A stretch of 64,000 nucleotides of DNA from Botryotinia globosa (Eukaryota > Ascomycota > Leotiomycetes > Helotiales > Sclerotiniaceae). Position numbers and translations under genes: made by a program. The notes beneath the pieces are model-generated. The model saw only the letters and a program-made list of their open reading frames with translations, did no database searches and had not been told where the DNA came from. Shown one piece after another: positions 23,579-35,318 of this stretch (its first letter is position 1; every line of letters starts with the position of its first letter). The DNA is taken from the NCBI GenBank assembly GCA_014898425.1, contig RCSZ01000002.1, forward strand, positions 2,232,001-2,296,000. The letters run 5' to 3'.

Positions 23579-26088
23579 ATTTGCTGCTGTAATGCCATGC
23601 CCTGCATATTTTGCATGTTCATATTGTTCCCCATGAATTGTTGATTCATGTTCATATTCTGAGGCATGCCAGCTTGTCGCATAGCAGCTAATTGATTCTG
23701 ATAATTTTGAGCTAATTGATGGTTGGGGTTATTAGCATTCGCTTGCATCTGCATTTGCCTCATTTGTTGGTGCTGCATTATTTGATGAGGAGTCAATTGC
23801 TGTCCGTTAGGTATTACTCTCATACTTTGCGCTTGCATCTGCTGCTGTTGTTGAGCTCGTAACGCCATCAAATATTGTTGCGTTTCGACGGGCGACATGC
23901 TATTTATACCTTGAACATGCATTTGAGCCGAGTTCATTCCCATCTGGCCCATTCCAGGTGCTTGGGCCATGACGCCTTGCAGTGGGCTCCCTTGGCTCAT
24001 TCTTGGTGTGAGTCCTCGATTCAAAGGAGTGGATTGCATGTTAGGAGTCGCATTATGCATACGAGGTGTTCCTGCATGGCTTTGCTGGCTTCTTTGAGCC
24101 ACCATGCCATGAGCTGCAATGGGTGCAGGATGATTTTGGTGAACAACAGAGCCTGGACGAGGGGGACTGCCACCCATGCTCGACGTAGATTGTTGCATTG
24201 GGTTATTGCCGATACCGTTATTGACTGTCGGCGATGCCTGGCTGTGCGGAGTTCCATTTCGAACGATTGGCGAAGACATTTGAGCCTGGGTACCTTGATG
24301 AGGGTGGAACCGTTGCGCCTGCATACCATTTGAGACAATTCCATTGGGTTGAGATGGATGTGCATGGGGGCCTTGAGTTTGAGGAGGCATACCCTGCAAA
24401 GCCTGTGAATGCTGCTGTTGCTGTTGAGCTACGGCCCGTCGCTGAGCTTCTTGTTGCTGCGCCTGTCTTGCGGCCAAAAGTTGACGTCTTTCTATCTCCT
24501 TTTGTCGAGCTTCAGCTATCTCTTGTTTCCTTTGAATCTCCTCCTCTGCCTTAGACTTTCGCTGTGCCTCTGCTTCCGCTGCCTTCTTCAAGGCTTTCTT
24601 GTCTTCGATATCCTTTCTGATATTGGTGAGAGCATTAAATTTCTCAAATCGGGCTTCGAATCCACCACCAGCCTGGCCAGCACCATCAGCTACATTAATA
24701 CCTCCGGCGCCCCGGGCAACAGTTGCAAAACGTTGTTCGTCCAAAATGAGCATATAGCGTTGTTCGTCTGCAGCAAGCGCTTCATCAGCAGCCATTTCTG
24801 CGACTGTTCTTTTACGGGACTTGGGCTGAGGAGGCTTCTCCAAGTGCATAGGATGAGCTAGTGATTCTAGCAGCCGTGAACATTCTGTTGCACTGTTCGC
24901 AGGCTCGAGAGCCAAGGGGGCTGTAGTGGCTAGGATAATCTGAGCTTCTGCTGCATATATATTGCCGCAATTAAACTCAGATTTAGCCAGTTTTAATCTT
25001 TTCGCGGCTGGTGGCATATTTAAGCCGGGAGTTGGCGGGACAGCTCCAAGTGGTGTAGGTGGTTGCGCTAATGTAGCTGATGTACTTCCTTCGGAACGTT
25101 CTTGGCGCTTGTCCATATCTGGTTCATGAGGTGCAGTAGAATTACGAGCAATTTCGACATAGGTACTAATAGGTGTTGGGAATAGCACGCACGTTGTCAC
25201 TTTGAGTTTTGCTGGTGCAGGGACTGTTTTATTTTTCTGGGAATCGTTCGAGGTGCCCGGTGCAGGCATATTCTCCTTATCTTGCTGAGCAGATGTTCTT
25301 GATTTCGTGGAGCCATCGTTGCTTTGTTCTTTCGACGATCTACTTTTATCTAGGTTGGGTCGAGGGTACGACGCATATGGGGACGGTGTGATATAACTAC
25401 TGAGTGTATGAATCGAAACGCCTTCCTTGCTTCCCTCCTTCGGTTGAGATGAGGGTTGTTGGGGAGCAACAGATTTGTGATCGAGGATCTGGACAATCAT
25501 GCAACCTTCGTAGAAAGCTACTTCGTTCAGTATAAAAAAATCAACCAACTCGTGAGGTATGGTTTTCTGTCTAAGGTGCTCTAGGAGTACTCTCATTGGA
25601 GAAGTATAAGAAAAACTGTTTTGTTGTTGATCGAATCGGAAATGCGTCGCGTAGAGGTGTATGATCAGGGAGGGGGGGCTTTTGCGGTATTTGTGAAGAA
25701 TATAGTGCTCAGTTTTGACTAGGAGATTTTAGTATGTGTATGAGCCACTGAATGTAACAAGAGGTTTACCATATGGTTGTGATTGCGCAACTTGTTGTAT
25801 AACGAATTCCTCTGCAACACTGCCAGATCTTATAACTGCACTATTATTCTTCATTCCTCGACCAAGTGTGTGTCCCGAGCGATTTCGATTCGCAGATCGA
25901 GCTCCCGAAGAGTTTCCAGCGCCATTTGTTGTAGCTGAGTTTTGGAAATTTTTGGAACCGGATGGTAGTCTTCCAGCGGACATTGATGGGGACGGAGACG
26001 AAGTCGATGAATTGATGCCGTTTGTTTGAATAGACATAGGCCGTTTGGCTTTGTTAGTCGCTTGAGCGACCGATGCCGCAGGCGCCAT
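23203..26088 (-). CDS. spt20: Spt20, SAGA complex subunit
   Basis: Structural subunit of the SAGA transcriptional coactivator, acting in the nucleus. Exon 1 (25770-26088) encodes MAPAASVAQ and a Ser/Asn-rich leader. A 51-bp intron joins it to exon 2 (23203-25718), creating QPYVKTEHYILHKYRKSPPS. The total is 944 residues. The Spt20 domain covers the exon 2 start through about residue 260, including LLEHLRQKTIPHELVDFFI and the tract YEGCMIVQILDH. Then come a charged coiled-coil segment rich in Lys/Glu/Arg and a long Gln/Met-rich C-terminus with a polyglutamine run encoded near 23540-23580. A possible upstream in-frame ATG is at 26136. Antisense open frames inside the Gln-rich part are composition artefacts. 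Confidence 0.92.
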
Positions 26089-28005
26089 TGTTGATGTTGA
26101 AATCTCAGCAAGATGTACTTCTGCTAAATTATTCAACTTGTCGCAATGGTCACTGTACTCTGCGCGATATCGATGATTCTTTGATCTTTTCCATCTAATA
26201 CGATCGACTGTTTCTCTTGGGCAATTTGATGTAGTCGAAGACGCGACTCTCTTCTATGTTTCCAATTAAGAAGATATGAATGGAAAGTTGTCGCGTTTCT
26301 ATGATGCAATGCGATATTGAATCTGATGATTTCCTCGAGGGGAAGTTGGGGTGAGGTGTGTGGAGACCAGAGCCGCTAGAGTCCCAAGCGTGTGAATAAT
26401 GTTATGTCAGCTGATGAAGAGTACCCCACCGCCTTTTCATGCCACATTCTTTGTTCAATGACAATTCCACAGAGCACATTCGAATCCTAAGCTTCACGTC
26501 ACTATTACCCAAGTCAACATTCATCATCCTACACCAAGTGTCGAGTGTAGCGAGTGAATAGGTGATTGGCGACATGTTATCACACTACAGATAACTTGGA
26601 TGCATTTAAAGGGTCCCTATGTAGGTTCCTGTAAGGTAAGATCAAGTCGATGTTTCTTTGAGCTGAAATATTCTTCTACATTTTCACCATTTGTCTGGTG
26701 TTTTGCATATAATGCAAGTTGATTTCTGATCTTTTGCAATTCAACAAACCCTCAAAATCATCTAAGTTCTGGATCAACTGAACGCCTGAAAGCAGCTTAC
26801 TCCGATTTCGAGCACAATGTCGTATCAGTTAAACAGGTTATCACCATACAACTGAATCTACAGCGAAGAAGAGAATTATGAAAATAATCTAAGCATGGTC
26901 CCGAGTGCACAACTTCTTTTGGAGATTGTAGTTGGAGGACATATTTCGGATTGCTTTCGTGCTGAGTTCACGATCTGCGAACATCGCTTGACAGACAGGA
27001 TGGAACTAGGTTTCGTTGAGAAGCTCTATTGGTACAGCTTCCCAGAATATGTGAACATTGAGAGGTGTTTTTCTGCCAAAGCAACCTCCCTCGAGTAAGT
27101 AAGGATTCGAGAATGGGTCGTCTCATATTCTTGCACTACTGCAGTTGTCAGGCATTGAGCAATTTTACCACGAAGGGAATCATTCCAGTTTAGGCATAAT
27201 CTTCACTATTCGCCTCTCTTGAAGAATCCGGGGTAAGTCATGAGATCTATTCCCTAGTAGATGTCAAGGGTGTACGACTTTATCCACGTTTCCTGCGATA
27301 TTAGCCAGAATTCCCAAAGTGCGGCTTCAAGCTTCTGGTCCCTGGATGCCGAATGAGACCCCATTTTAACGGACATCAAATGGTCAGTGAATTGAATAAC
27401 CTTTTTGACTCTTCTACTTTGTTTTCCTCCGAAGAAGATTTTTTCGTATTAATAGTTTAATCGATAACTCAATCTGAGTTGAGCAAATTATATGATTGTA
27501 TGGTCTATTGCTTTTTGGTCATTGTAAATTATTATTACCTAGGTATGCTAAGATAGTATTATGTGATTTTCAACCACTTAAAGTGAATGGAATAGATGTA
27601 AATGGGTCAGTCAATCTTCAAGACATTTTCCGAACACCCTTCATTAGCAAAAAAGTGGAGAGCATCTTGGCTGTCAAGCTGGCACAAGCCACGCGAGATG
27701 TACTCCGTAAATCAGGGAGTTTATTCAAAGGTCCTTACGATAGAAACCGAAGCTGTACCACAATAGAATCTTGGTCCTCGTGCAGATAACTGCGTATTGC
27801 GATTTTCTTAGCTTTGATCAATCTACCGAGCGCAGGGTCTACCTGGGCAATGTCTCCTCTTATTCCGCTCAATGTTTCCACGAGTGAGCGCTTGCACCAT
27901 GATACTTGTGATGGATTCTATATAATATAAGCCTTGCTCGCTCTCCGTTTCTTTCATTCAACATTACACGCACTTCTAACTCTCTTACCTTTCACTCCTA
28001 TCACC
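26089..28005. other. Intergenic, no gene seen
   Basis: 1.9 kb between the divergently oriented spt20 and GH12 genes. Frames of up to 97 codons lack support. A TATA-like box at 27919-27930 belongs to the GH12 gene. Confidence 0.45.
27919..27930 (+). promoter_or_regulatory. TATA-like box of the GH12 gene
   Basis: TATATAATATAA lies 76-87 bp upstream of the ATG, followed by a pyrimidine-rich leader, a usual arrangement for strongly expressed fungal secreted enzymes. It is a motif match only. Confidence 0.45.
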
Positions 28006-28941
28006 ATGAAGTTCACCCAGTCTTTGGTTTCTTTAGTCCTGGCAACAGTTGCTGTTGCCTCTCCTACTCCCTCCTACTCTTGAGGAGCGGGCTACAACAA
28101 TGTGTGGCCAATGCAATGGGATACTGTTGCAACTGGCACTTATACCATCTTCCAAAATCTCTGGAACATTACCGATTTTACTGGTTCTCAATGCTCAACT
28201 GTCACCTCAGACAAGAGCAATTCTCTTGTCTGGTCCACTAGTTGGTCATGGGGGGGAGGATCTTCCCAAGTCAAGTCTTATGCAAACGTAGGGCTTAATA
28301 TGGCAGCTAAGCAGGTTTCTGCTATCTCGACCATCCCAACTACTTGGAAATGGAGGTTAGTTACTTCATATATGTCCAATGAACCTAGCTGATCATGAAC
28401 CTTTCTAGCTATACTGGCTCTAACATCGTTGCTGACGTTTCCTACGATTTGTTCTCCTCAACTACTGGTACTGGCAGCGCGAACTATGAGATCATGATCT
28501 GGCTTAGTGCTCTTGTGAGTTTTCCATTCCCATTACTTTTTCTCTTAATTTCTTTAGTTTGCGGAAACTAACGATTTTCAGGGTGGTGCAGGACCAATTT
28601 CATCTGCCGGATCAACGCCCATTGCAGCTCCAACCATCGCTGGAGTGTCGTGGAAACTCTTCTCTGGACTCAACGGTGCCACCAGAGTCTATTCCTTCGT
28701 CGCTTCCAGCACAGTTAATAGCTTCTCTGGTGACTTGAAGACATTCCTTACATACTTGACCTCCAGCCAAGGATATCCAGCCAGCCAATATCTCACGACG
28801 ATTCAAGCTGGTACCGAGCCATTCACTGGTAAATCCCCCCCCCCCCCCCCCCCCAAATCATCTGATCCGGCGATGAACTAATGTAAAATAGGAAGCAATG
28901 CTGTCTTCAAGACAACTGCCTACTCCGTATCGCTTAAATAA
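28006..28941 (+). pseudogene. GH12 endoglucanase/xyloglucanase with premature stop
   Basis: Family GH12 enzymes cut beta-1,4-glucan or xyloglucan. Exons 28006-28355, 28409-28514, 28582-28828 and 28892-28941 would give 250 residues. Signal peptide MKFTQSLVSLVLATVAVASP is present. The mature part shows WDTVATGTYTIFQNLW, SNSLVWSTSWSWGGG, the nucleophile motif YEIMIWLS and the C-terminal acid/base region GTEPFTG, so the catalytic core is complete. Codon 26 (28081-28083) is TGA. It lies between two small apparent insertions, about 10 bp (CCTCCTACTC repeat) and 5 bp (CAATG repeat), which together keep the frame but create the stop and remove the conserved N-terminal CGQWD cysteine. Intron 3 contains twenty consecutive C. 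It could be a pseudogene or a strain- or assembly-specific lesion. Confidence 0.85.
28835..28854 (+). repeat. Homopolymer C20 inside GH12 intron 3
   Basis: Twenty consecutive C residues sit just after the GTAAAT donor. Such a tract is prone to length change and sequencing error, but it lies in an intron and does not affect the frame. Confidence 0.9.
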
Positions 28942-30269
28942 TCCCTTGGATCAACATATAAGGCATGTGAATCTGTCCATATACATGATAGTGCCCTTGA
29001 AGGAATTGTATCTAGATGGATGCTAAGGAACTTTGTACATAATTTCCCCTTCAACGAATATTTTTCAGAACATTCGGAAACTGTATACATATAGAAAAAA
29101 ATTATGCACTGGCTAGGTAAGTATGACTTGAAGATTCTTTCCTCACTCTGCGACACGTGAAACATTCCAAAATGCTCAACGAGATAATAGAACACAAACA
29201 TTGATAAGAGCTGTCCCTTATAGCTAGTTCATGGGCCAATGAATCCATGAGCTCTGAATACTAGATAGATATAAACTTCTGTCAAAACAATAGGTATAAT
29301 GATTACAGCTCAATCTCTATCTATGATAACAAAATAGCACATGATCTGTATTTAACAGTAACACAACTTGCGTGGTGGTAGATTTCAGACATTCGATTTT
29401 CATGAAATCTTTGAAACATTGGGCTTTCGAAAACCGCAGCTGGATATGAACGTTGACCAGATTTGATGCCTTTCTTTGGGTTGGACAATGGTTCGGAAGT
29501 TCGAGAATTCATTGCTAGAGTTAATGCCATTGCATTTGGCACTGAGTAACGATTGCATAGGGTTTGAGGACGCCATACGACATGTAGTCTTACATTTGGA
29601 AGCATCAGTTCAAGCCAAAATATCGTAAAAAGAATATTGGCAAAGAAATCGAAACCGTTCTAGATTCTAGATGGCATGGTATTGTAAATTTAAGCCTCAG
29701 ATGCGACCGGATTTGATGTAATTGTTCAAATCAACCTTTTAAAGTTTATATAAGAAGAATATATGGTTCACCAGTTCTAATTTTTCTAATGCTTTTATAA
29801 AATTGATAGCAGTAGCCCGAGCTTTGGTTTATCACATGATGAATCCATAAATTCATATAACAAATGTAATGAAATTAGCAAGGCTAAAGGTATAAAACGA
29901 GGCTAAATAGCAAGGCTGAAATTTTTAATACAAGTAATCCGGATATACGGGCATTTAGGCCTTGAAATATTTAGGCTCTTGATAGCCAGGTTTGATTGTA
30001 TTGTTTCCGGCTCGGGTGATTCGGATAAACATTGCAAAGTCCCTACGAGATACGATGGATGGGATCGGGAAGCCGCGAAAGAAAGGTCCGATATTTCGAA
30101 ACTAGTCTATTTTTGGTAAAGCTTCTCCTCGCGTAATTTTGTTGCCCGCACTTTGGATAATTTTCATCTTCAACATCTCTTTTCGAAACCTCGAACCACG
30201 ACAATTTCCATTCCGCCCAAAGAACTTCATCGACAAACCCCTTCGAACATATTACCAAATACCGCAAAA
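28942..30269. other. Intergenic, no gene seen
   Basis: Between the GH12 gene and rps19. The last 150 bp before the rps19 ATG is pyrimidine-rich, as is usual for ribosomal-protein promoters. No supported gene. Confidence 0.45.
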
Positions 30270-31035
30270 ATGGGTGGTGTTACTGTTCGCGATGTTGACG
30301 TAAGTATACACAATTCTACAAGCTGTGAAATTGGAAAGGAATGAACTTGAGATCTCGATTTGCGACAGCGAATTGGAATTTCAATCATTTACACCATCCC
30401 ATTTGATCAATCCTCAAAACTTCGCAGACTACCTTCTCTCGTCGATAAATGAGCAGGTGTGAGGGGGTCGAAAGATCTCCGCTGACGGAATTATGCTGAT
30501 TCGACGGGTTAATTCAGGCTCAAAAGTTCATTGATGCATATGCTGCTTTCTTGAAGAGACAAGGAAAGCTCCCAATTCCAGGTACGTACTGATTTATGCA
30601 CTTCATCCTTAATTACCACATTCGCACGGAAATGCGCTCGACAATTACAAATCACTAACGAAGATACTTCCTACTGCAGGTTGGGTTGATACCGTCAAGA
30701 CCAGCGCATCCAACGAGCTCCCACCTCAATCTATCGACTGGTACTACGTTCGTGCTGCTGCCAACGCCCGTCACATCTACCTCCGCAAAACCGTCGGTGT
30801 TGGCCGTCTCACCAAGGTCCACGGTTCAACCAAGAACCGTGGTTCCAGACCATCCCACCACGTTAACGCCTCCGGATCCGTCGACCGTCACGTTTTGCAA
30901 TCCCTCGAGAAGATCGGTGTTTTGGAGCAAGATGAGGAGAAGGGAGGTCGTCGTATCACTCAATCCGGACAACGTGATTTGGACCGTATCGCACAAACCA
31001 CTGTTGAGGCCGATGAGGAAGAAGATGACGAGTAA
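30270..31035 (+). CDS. rps19: 40S ribosomal protein S19 (eS19)
   Basis: Small-subunit ribosomal protein needed for 18S rRNA maturation. Exon 1 (30270-30299) encodes only MGGVTVRDVD. A 218-bp intron follows, then exon 2 (30518-30581), a 98-bp intron and exon 3 (30680-31035), giving 149 residues, the usual length. Diagnostic segments are FIDAYAAFLKRQGKLPIPGW, WYYVRAAANARHIYLR, KNRGSRPSHH and GRRITQSGQRDLDRIA, with an acidic C-terminal tail. The long first intron right after the start is typical of ribosomal-protein genes and may carry regulatory sequence. Confidence 0.97.
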
Positions 31036-32444
31036 ATCATTTACATCATGGTCTGGGAATGGGAAATCTTTACGGGGTTTGGGCTATATGGTGTATCACA
31101 TATAAATAAAAGCTCGTCGTGAAGCACTTTGCTTTTCATTATACCCCATTTGTTATTACGGTTAACGTGGACGTGAAAAAGGTATCATTTTGAATTTAAT
31201 CAATCAAAGCTTTGAACCTGTGATTTTTCTAACTTGCGCTCAATTACAATCATCGGTATTGAAAATGTTTACAAAGTTTTGTAAATTCATCAGTCTTTGA
31301 CTTGTTGAAAGCAATTTTCCGCAGTTGGCATCGAGTAGTCTCATGTCACACCAATACTTGATTATATTGTATGCCCTGTCCTTCCCAGCCCATATCCCGT
31401 AGTCTGTATTCCCATCTCTATGTGTCTCTTTATGGAGAGAGATCCATAAATATGACAATATTCAAACTCATGCCTGATACTAATACTCGATGTTTGCGAC
31501 GTTCAACATCAAAGGATCTCAAACATTCGAATAATTCACAGGTGGAAATATTAAAACGATATTCTTTTGGGACAATGAATTTATACAGAGTACCTACGTA
31601 GCAAGCAGATGGGGAGTTTTGTATTCTCTGAATATTCTAGTATATATATATGTATATATATATTATGTATATATATATTATGTATATATATATTATGTAT
31701 ATATATATATATACATGACGTACCTTGTTTTAGAACCTACCTTTTTCTTTTTCTCCTCTTTTACGAGCATACTAGGTAGGTATCTTTCTCTTTTTATCTT
31801 CTCTCAATCGATGAGATAATGAAGCCGAATTTCTCCATCTTTTCTCAGCATTAGAACATTGAATCATACTTTACTTGCGGAAAATGATATCAATGATATA
31901 TCTCGCTATATAATAAACCTAATCTTGAAGAAATATTAATTTACAGCAAAACCTCGGTATGATGGTTTTCTCACCGACTCTAAAACGTTAAGTTAGAGCC
32001 ATGCATCCCTTTTGAACGCGATTAGATATTAACGTTTGAATATAATCCTGCTTTCTGGATTACTATCGAATCAATTCCCATATTCCGAGGAATGAATAAA
32101 AGCCTTTCTTGCGGTCTTTGGGAATGAAACCACCTTCTCGATGCATCATTAGGTACCTACTTGTACGCATCACATGTTAGACGCGTGCCAATCCATGTCA
32201 AACGCTAGACCTGCAATCCAAATGATGATCCTAGACTCTCGTCACTCCTGCCCTTTATAGGAAGGTCTTGATATCACAAGGCTCTCGCATTGATTGATGT
32301 AGCACTGCATCAAGGATACGAATATCGTTGTTGATAACCCCGCGTTGAAAACAAATACTTGAACTTTATAACAGTGGCATGTCTTCACCCGTTTACCAAC
32401 AGTTCTATGAACGCTTGTCTTATCGTTTTTCGTTGTTCTTCAAT
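31036..32444. other. Intergenic with TA-rich microsatellite
   Basis: Between rps19 and the GH92 gene. Apart from the TA repeat at 31638-31714 nothing is recognised; open frames there are repeat translations. Confidence 0.45.
31638..31714. repeat. TA-rich microsatellite with interspersed TATG units
   Basis: Alternating TA dinucleotides broken at regular intervals by TTATG, giving a higher-order unit of about 20 bp repeated three times. Confidence 0.85.
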
Positions 32445-35033
32445 ATGAAACCTAGAAAATACTTGGAAGCTTCTATTGCCTTCTTGCTGTCATCTCCTGC
32501 AATAGCTCAATGGAGCACCGTTAATACAACGTCAATCTCGGGTACATTCGACCCGCTCCAATATGTCAATCAACTCATCGGCACTGAAAATGGTGGAAAT
32601 GTATTTGCCGGTGCCACCCTTCCATATGGAATGGCTAAAGCGGTCGCTGATGTTGACGGCCAAAATACCGCAGGATTCTCAACGGATGGCAGCAATGTAA
32701 CTGGGTTCTCACATATGCATGATTCTGGGACAGGAGGAAATCCTTCCCTGGGAAACTTCCCCATATTCCCATCGTACTGTCCCGATGATGTGGTTGACAA
32801 TTGCAAATTCTTAATCACAGATCGAGCTACGCCATATGTGCTGGATTCTGTGGTGGCCACGCCGGGATATTTTGGATTAAACCTGACAAATGGCATTCAT
32901 GCCGAGATTACAGTTTCAGAGCATGCTGCTCTTTATCACTTCAATTTTCCAGTAGAAAAATCTTCCAATGGGACGGCCTTAAGCCCGCTCATTCTCATGG
33001 ATCTGACGGATTTGAGTGCGAGTAGACAAAACGCAACCATTAGCGTGGCTGACGATGGGCGTATCAAAGCGAATGGGAGTTTCATTCCAAGTTTCGGTGG
33101 TGGCTCATACATGTCATATGTTTGCGTTGACTTTTCCGGGGCAAGTATCCTGGACACTGGAATATGGGTCAACAACAGAGCAGGAACACAACCAAAGGAA
33201 TTATTCGTCACAAGAGGCATAAATCTCTTCTACATTCAAGCTGGAGGATTTGTTCGCTTTCAAGCACCAACTGATAGAACTATTAGCGCTAGAGTGGGCG
33301 TTAGTCTTATTAGTTCAGATAAAGCTTGCCAGAATGCAGAAAATGAAATACCTGATTGGGACTTTGCTAAGCTGAAGAAGACGGCCGAGAACGCATGGAG
33401 GGAGAAACTAAGTGTTGTGACCATACAGCCTGGTAATGGTAGTGATACTTCACTATTAACCAACTTCTATAGTGCAATATATAGGACTATGATGTCCCCG
33501 CAGAACTATACGGGGGAGAATCCCTTATGGGAAAGTAGCGAACCATACTTTGATTCTTTCTACTGGTAAATATTCAGGGTACTTTGGTTGGATTAAGAAG
33601 TACTAATGTTTTAACAGTATATGGGATGCATTCAGATCTCAGCTACCGTTTCTCACTATCATCGATCCATCCGCTTTATCAGAAATGATACGTAGTCTCC
33701 TTGATACCTACCAGAACCTTGGCTGGCTTCCAGATTGTCGTATGAGTCTCTGTAAAGGGTTCACTCAAGGTGGTTCGAACGCCGACAATGTTATCTCCGA
33801 TGCGTATGTGAAGAATCTCACAGGCGTAGATTGGCAACTAGCTTATGAAGCTGTGGTAAACGATGCAGAAAATGAGCCACTAGAATGGTCCAACGAAGGC
33901 CGCGGTGGTCTCATGTCATGGAAAGCCTTGAACTATATACCATACCTCGATTATGATTACTTGGGGTTTGGCACGAACTCGAGAAGTATTTCTAGAACGT
34001 TAGAGTATTCGTATAACGATTTCTGTATCTCGACTCTCGGCAAAGGTTTAGGGAAACCCGAATATACGAAATACTTGAATCGCGCGACAAATTGGCAGAA
34101 TCTGTGGAAAGAAGATCAAACTTCGTCTATTAACGGTGTAGATACAGGATTTACAGGATTCTTTCAGCCGAAATATCTAAACGGGACGTGGGGGTATCAG
34201 GATCCGATACTTTGTAGTCCGTTAGATTCCTTCTGCAGCTTAACAAGTAATCCACAGGAAACCTTTGAGGATAGTATTTGGGAGTATCAATTGTTGGTAT
34301 TTTCGCTCTTGGTGTTGTGTTATTTACTGATAATTGAATAGTTTTGTACCGCATGATATCGCGACTCTAATCGATCTAGTTGGTGGGCCAGAAAACTTCA
34401 TTGCTCGTCTCGATTATCTGCATACTAGTGGTTTAACGGACATCGGAAATGAACCTTCTTTCTTGACAGTGTTTCTTTATCACGTTCGTCCCCCCTCTAT
34501 CAGTTACATGCACCGCTAACCCCTCGCTAGTACGGCGGTCGTCCTGCTCTTTCAGCATCCCGTGCCCATATGTACATACCCGCCTATTTCAACACCTCAA
34601 CCACCGGACTACCTGGCAACGACGATACCGGTGCCATGGCCTCCTTTGCTGCCTTTTCAATGATGGGATTGTTCCCCAACCCTGGACAAAATGTCTATCT
34701 TATCATCCCGCCCTTTTTCGCATCTCTGAGTTTTACAAATGAGAATGGGAAAAAGAGTACGATTAGGAACGTTGGATGGGATGGAGGTGTGAGGAATGTT
34801 TTTGTACAGAGTGCGAAGGTAGATGGAGTGGAGTGGAATAAGAGCTGGATGTGAGCCACCCCCCAACCGCGTGGGACTTGGAAAGTAATACTAATTTGAT
34901 GGAACACAGTGGACATGAATTCTTCATTGAGGGACAGACGCTGGAATTGTTTCTAGGAGATACGGAAAGTGATTGGGGGACTAAAAAGGAGGATTTGCCT
35001 CCTAGTATGAAAGTTGGTCATATGAAGCTCTAA
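32445..35033 (+). CDS. GH92 alpha-1,2-mannosidase, secreted
   Basis: Removes terminal alpha-mannose from N-glycans or mannoproteins; GH92 enzymes are calcium dependent. Exons: 32445-33565, 33618-34292, 34342-34483, 34531-34850, 34910-35033, giving 793 residues. Phases are consistent throughout, although introns 2 and 3 use weak donors (GTTGGT, GTTCGT); the joins restore WEYQFFVPHD and LYHYGGRP, conserved in the family. A signal peptide (MKPRKYLEASIAFLLSSPAI) directs secretion; an upstream in-frame ATG at 32379 would hide it behind 22 residues and is less likely. Conserved GH92 stretches include YVNQLIGTENGGNVFAGAT, GFSHMHDSGTGG, YCIWDAFRS and GNDDTGAMASF. Several N-glycosylation sequons are present. 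No lesions seen. Confidence 0.93.
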
Positions 35034-35318
35034 TCGAAGGATTGGCACGGATTCAAAGAGTGCAGATATTTCAACTTTTTAACCAGCTCAAGGTCTTCTT
35101 GGTATCTCAAGAGAATTCATGATCTCAAGTTTCAAATCAATCTGAGTCTACAGATTCTCTGGCTGTTCAGGTCAGGACAGTCCTGATATCTATATGAATG
35201 AGTACCGTCTATATGGATGGGTCGCCCCGATAGTTTCTCGGTCAATTTTATTCCTTTTCTTCGATCTTCGAAAATGCTTCATTCAGGAACACAAAACGTA
35301 GATTATTTTAATTAAAAT

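Noticed and set aside
23875..24861. Plus-strand frames antisense to spt20
   Set aside because: They mirror the Gln/Met-rich coding sequence on the opposite strand and show no independent features.
27496..27789. 97-codon plus-strand frame before the GH12 gene
   Set aside because: No domain or promoter context; AT-rich intergenic DNA.
31619..31819. 66-codon frame over the TA microsatellite
   Set aside because: It is a translation of the repeat (Tyr-Ile-Val periodicity), not a gene.
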